Of a stretch of DNA of 6,547 bases, positions 6,132 through 6,547 are shown piece by piece. This DNA comes from an uncultured Clostridia bacterium (lineage in GTDB: Bacteria; Bacillota; Clostridia; Oscillospirales; Oscillospiraceae). Positions within the stretch are counted from its first letter, which is position 1. Each line of letters starts with the position of its first letter. The stretch covers positions 1 to 6,547 of the forward strand of contig CAMEMX010000084.1 of the NCBI GenBank assembly GCA_945927915.1. The letters run 5' to 3'. The notes under the pieces are model-generated. The model did no database searches. It was not told the origin of the DNA and saw only the letters and a list, made by a program, of their open reading frames with translations. The position numbers were made by a program, and so were the translations under genes.

Positions 6132-6530
6132 ATGTTTATTTTTAACGAAGCTGCTGCCACCGGCGGCGGTTGGACGATGATCCTGATGATCGTTGTTATG
6201 GTCGCTGTTTTCTACTTCCTGATCATGCGCCCGGAAAAGAAGAAGAAGAAGGAAGAAGAAAAGCTCCGCAGCTCCCTGAAGACCGGTGACAAGATCACCA
6301 CCATCGGCGGTATTGTCGGTACGATCGTCGAACTCAAGACCGAGAACATCGTCATCGAGACGAGCCAGGATCGCGTCCGCATGGAGCTGGCGAAGTGGTC
6401 CGTTATGACGAACAACACAGCGCAGGAAAAGGCACAGAAGGCCCGCGCCGAAGCGCAGGCTGCCGCCAAGGCCCGCGCCGAAGAAAAGAAGAAGGAAAAA
6501 GAGGAAAAGAAGAAGGAAAAGAAGCTCTGA
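6132..6530 (+). CDS. yajC: Preprotein translocase subunit YajC with a long charged tail
   Basis: A 132-residue membrane protein. YajC binds SecDF and SecYEG and is an accessory part of the general secretion channel. A short glycine-rich N-terminus is followed by one membrane helix at about 14-32 (WTMILMIVVMVAVFYFLIM), then the family signature RPEKKKKK at 33-40 and the small cytosolic domain with LKTGDKITTIGGIVGTI at 49-65, continuing to about residue 95. The positive charges after the helix place the C-terminus in the cytoplasm. Residues 97-132 are a low-complexity tail of K, E, A, R and Q, probably a helix or disordered. Many YajC proteins are roughly 85-110 residues, so the tail makes this one long. 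The gene has its own promoter and strong ribosome site. In many Clostridia it follows queA-tgt, and secD-secF lie nearby; those would be beyond this window. Confidence 0.93.
   Translation: MFIFNEAAATGGGWTMILMIVVMVAVFYFLIMRPEKKKKKEEEKLRSSLKTGDKITTIGGIVGTIVELKTENIVIETSQDRVRMELAKWSVMTNNTAQEKAQKARAEAQAAAKARAEEKKKEKEEKKKEKKL
6438..6483 (+). repeat. 16-bp direct repeat in the yajC tail
   Basis: AAGGCCCGCGCCGAAG occurs at 6438-6453 and again at 6468-6483, 30 bp apart, in the same reading frame. Each copy encodes KARAE. The identity at DNA level, including third bases, suggests duplication inside the gene. Confidence 0.9.
6483..6520 (+). repeat. 17-bp direct repeat, purine-only, in the yajC tail
   Basis: GAAAAGAAGAAGGAAAA occurs at 6483-6499 and 6504-6520, 21 bp apart, giving two seven-residue EKKKEKx units. 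Both lie in a purine-only run of 45 bases (6480-6524). Confidence 0.85.
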
Positions 6531-6547
6531 TCCTTCCGATATGAAAA

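Noticed and set aside
4918..6132. Long open frame on the complement strand opposite tgt (about 404 codons)
   Set aside because: It mirrors the codon structure of tgt, an unmistakable gene with all catalytic residues. Its translation is rich in R, H, L and A with no domain or good ribosome site.
6541..6547. ATG at the end of the window as the start of another gene
   Set aside because: Only seven bases are visible and there is no well-placed ribosome site, so no gene can be supported.

Overview
The window looks like chromosome of a GC-rich, low-G+C-phylum (Firmicutes) Clostridia, probably an Oscillospirales-type gut bacterium. The evidence is strong AGGAGG-type ribosome sites, TTGCAA-17-TATAAT promoters, the queA-tgt-yajC order, and a DapA with Gram-positive-like residues at the lysine effector site. 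The taxonomic call is inference; there is no rRNA or other marker gene here. All genes are ordinary coding sequence with short gaps. I see no tRNA, rRNA, CRISPR array, insertion sequence or phage gene.

Left part (1-2855, + strand): an envelope glycolipid-type operon that enters from outside the window. It holds the C-terminal end of an acyltransferase, two family 8 (GT8) glycosyltransferases, and a complete PlsC-like acyltransferase. All junctions overlap (ATGA, 14 bp, ATGA), so the four products are probably made together. The order acyltransferase, GT8, GT8, acyltransferase suggests building or acylating a glycosylated envelope lipid or polymer, but the substrate cannot be read from sequence. 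The operon ends in a very strong 18-bp hairpin that has A and T tracts on both sides, so it can also stop the convergent dapA transcript.

Middle (2873-3757, - strand): dapA, 4-hydroxy-tetrahydrodipicolinate synthase, the first committed step of lysine and diaminopimelate synthesis. It carries the full catalytic set but has the residues expected of a lysine-insensitive enzyme. It is divergent from queA across a short gap that holds the queA promoter.

Right part (3806-6530, + strand): queA and tgt, 11 bp apart, which make queuosine in tRNA, then yajC, the small SecDF-associated membrane protein. yajC has its own promoter, nearly a copy of the queA promoter, and an unusually long lysine/glutamate/alanine tail encoded by short DNA repeats and purine-only tracts.

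The biosynthetic genes on the right are well understood. The accessory part is the acyltransferase/GT8 cassette, which is the best candidate for undescribed biology, although each of its protein families is known.
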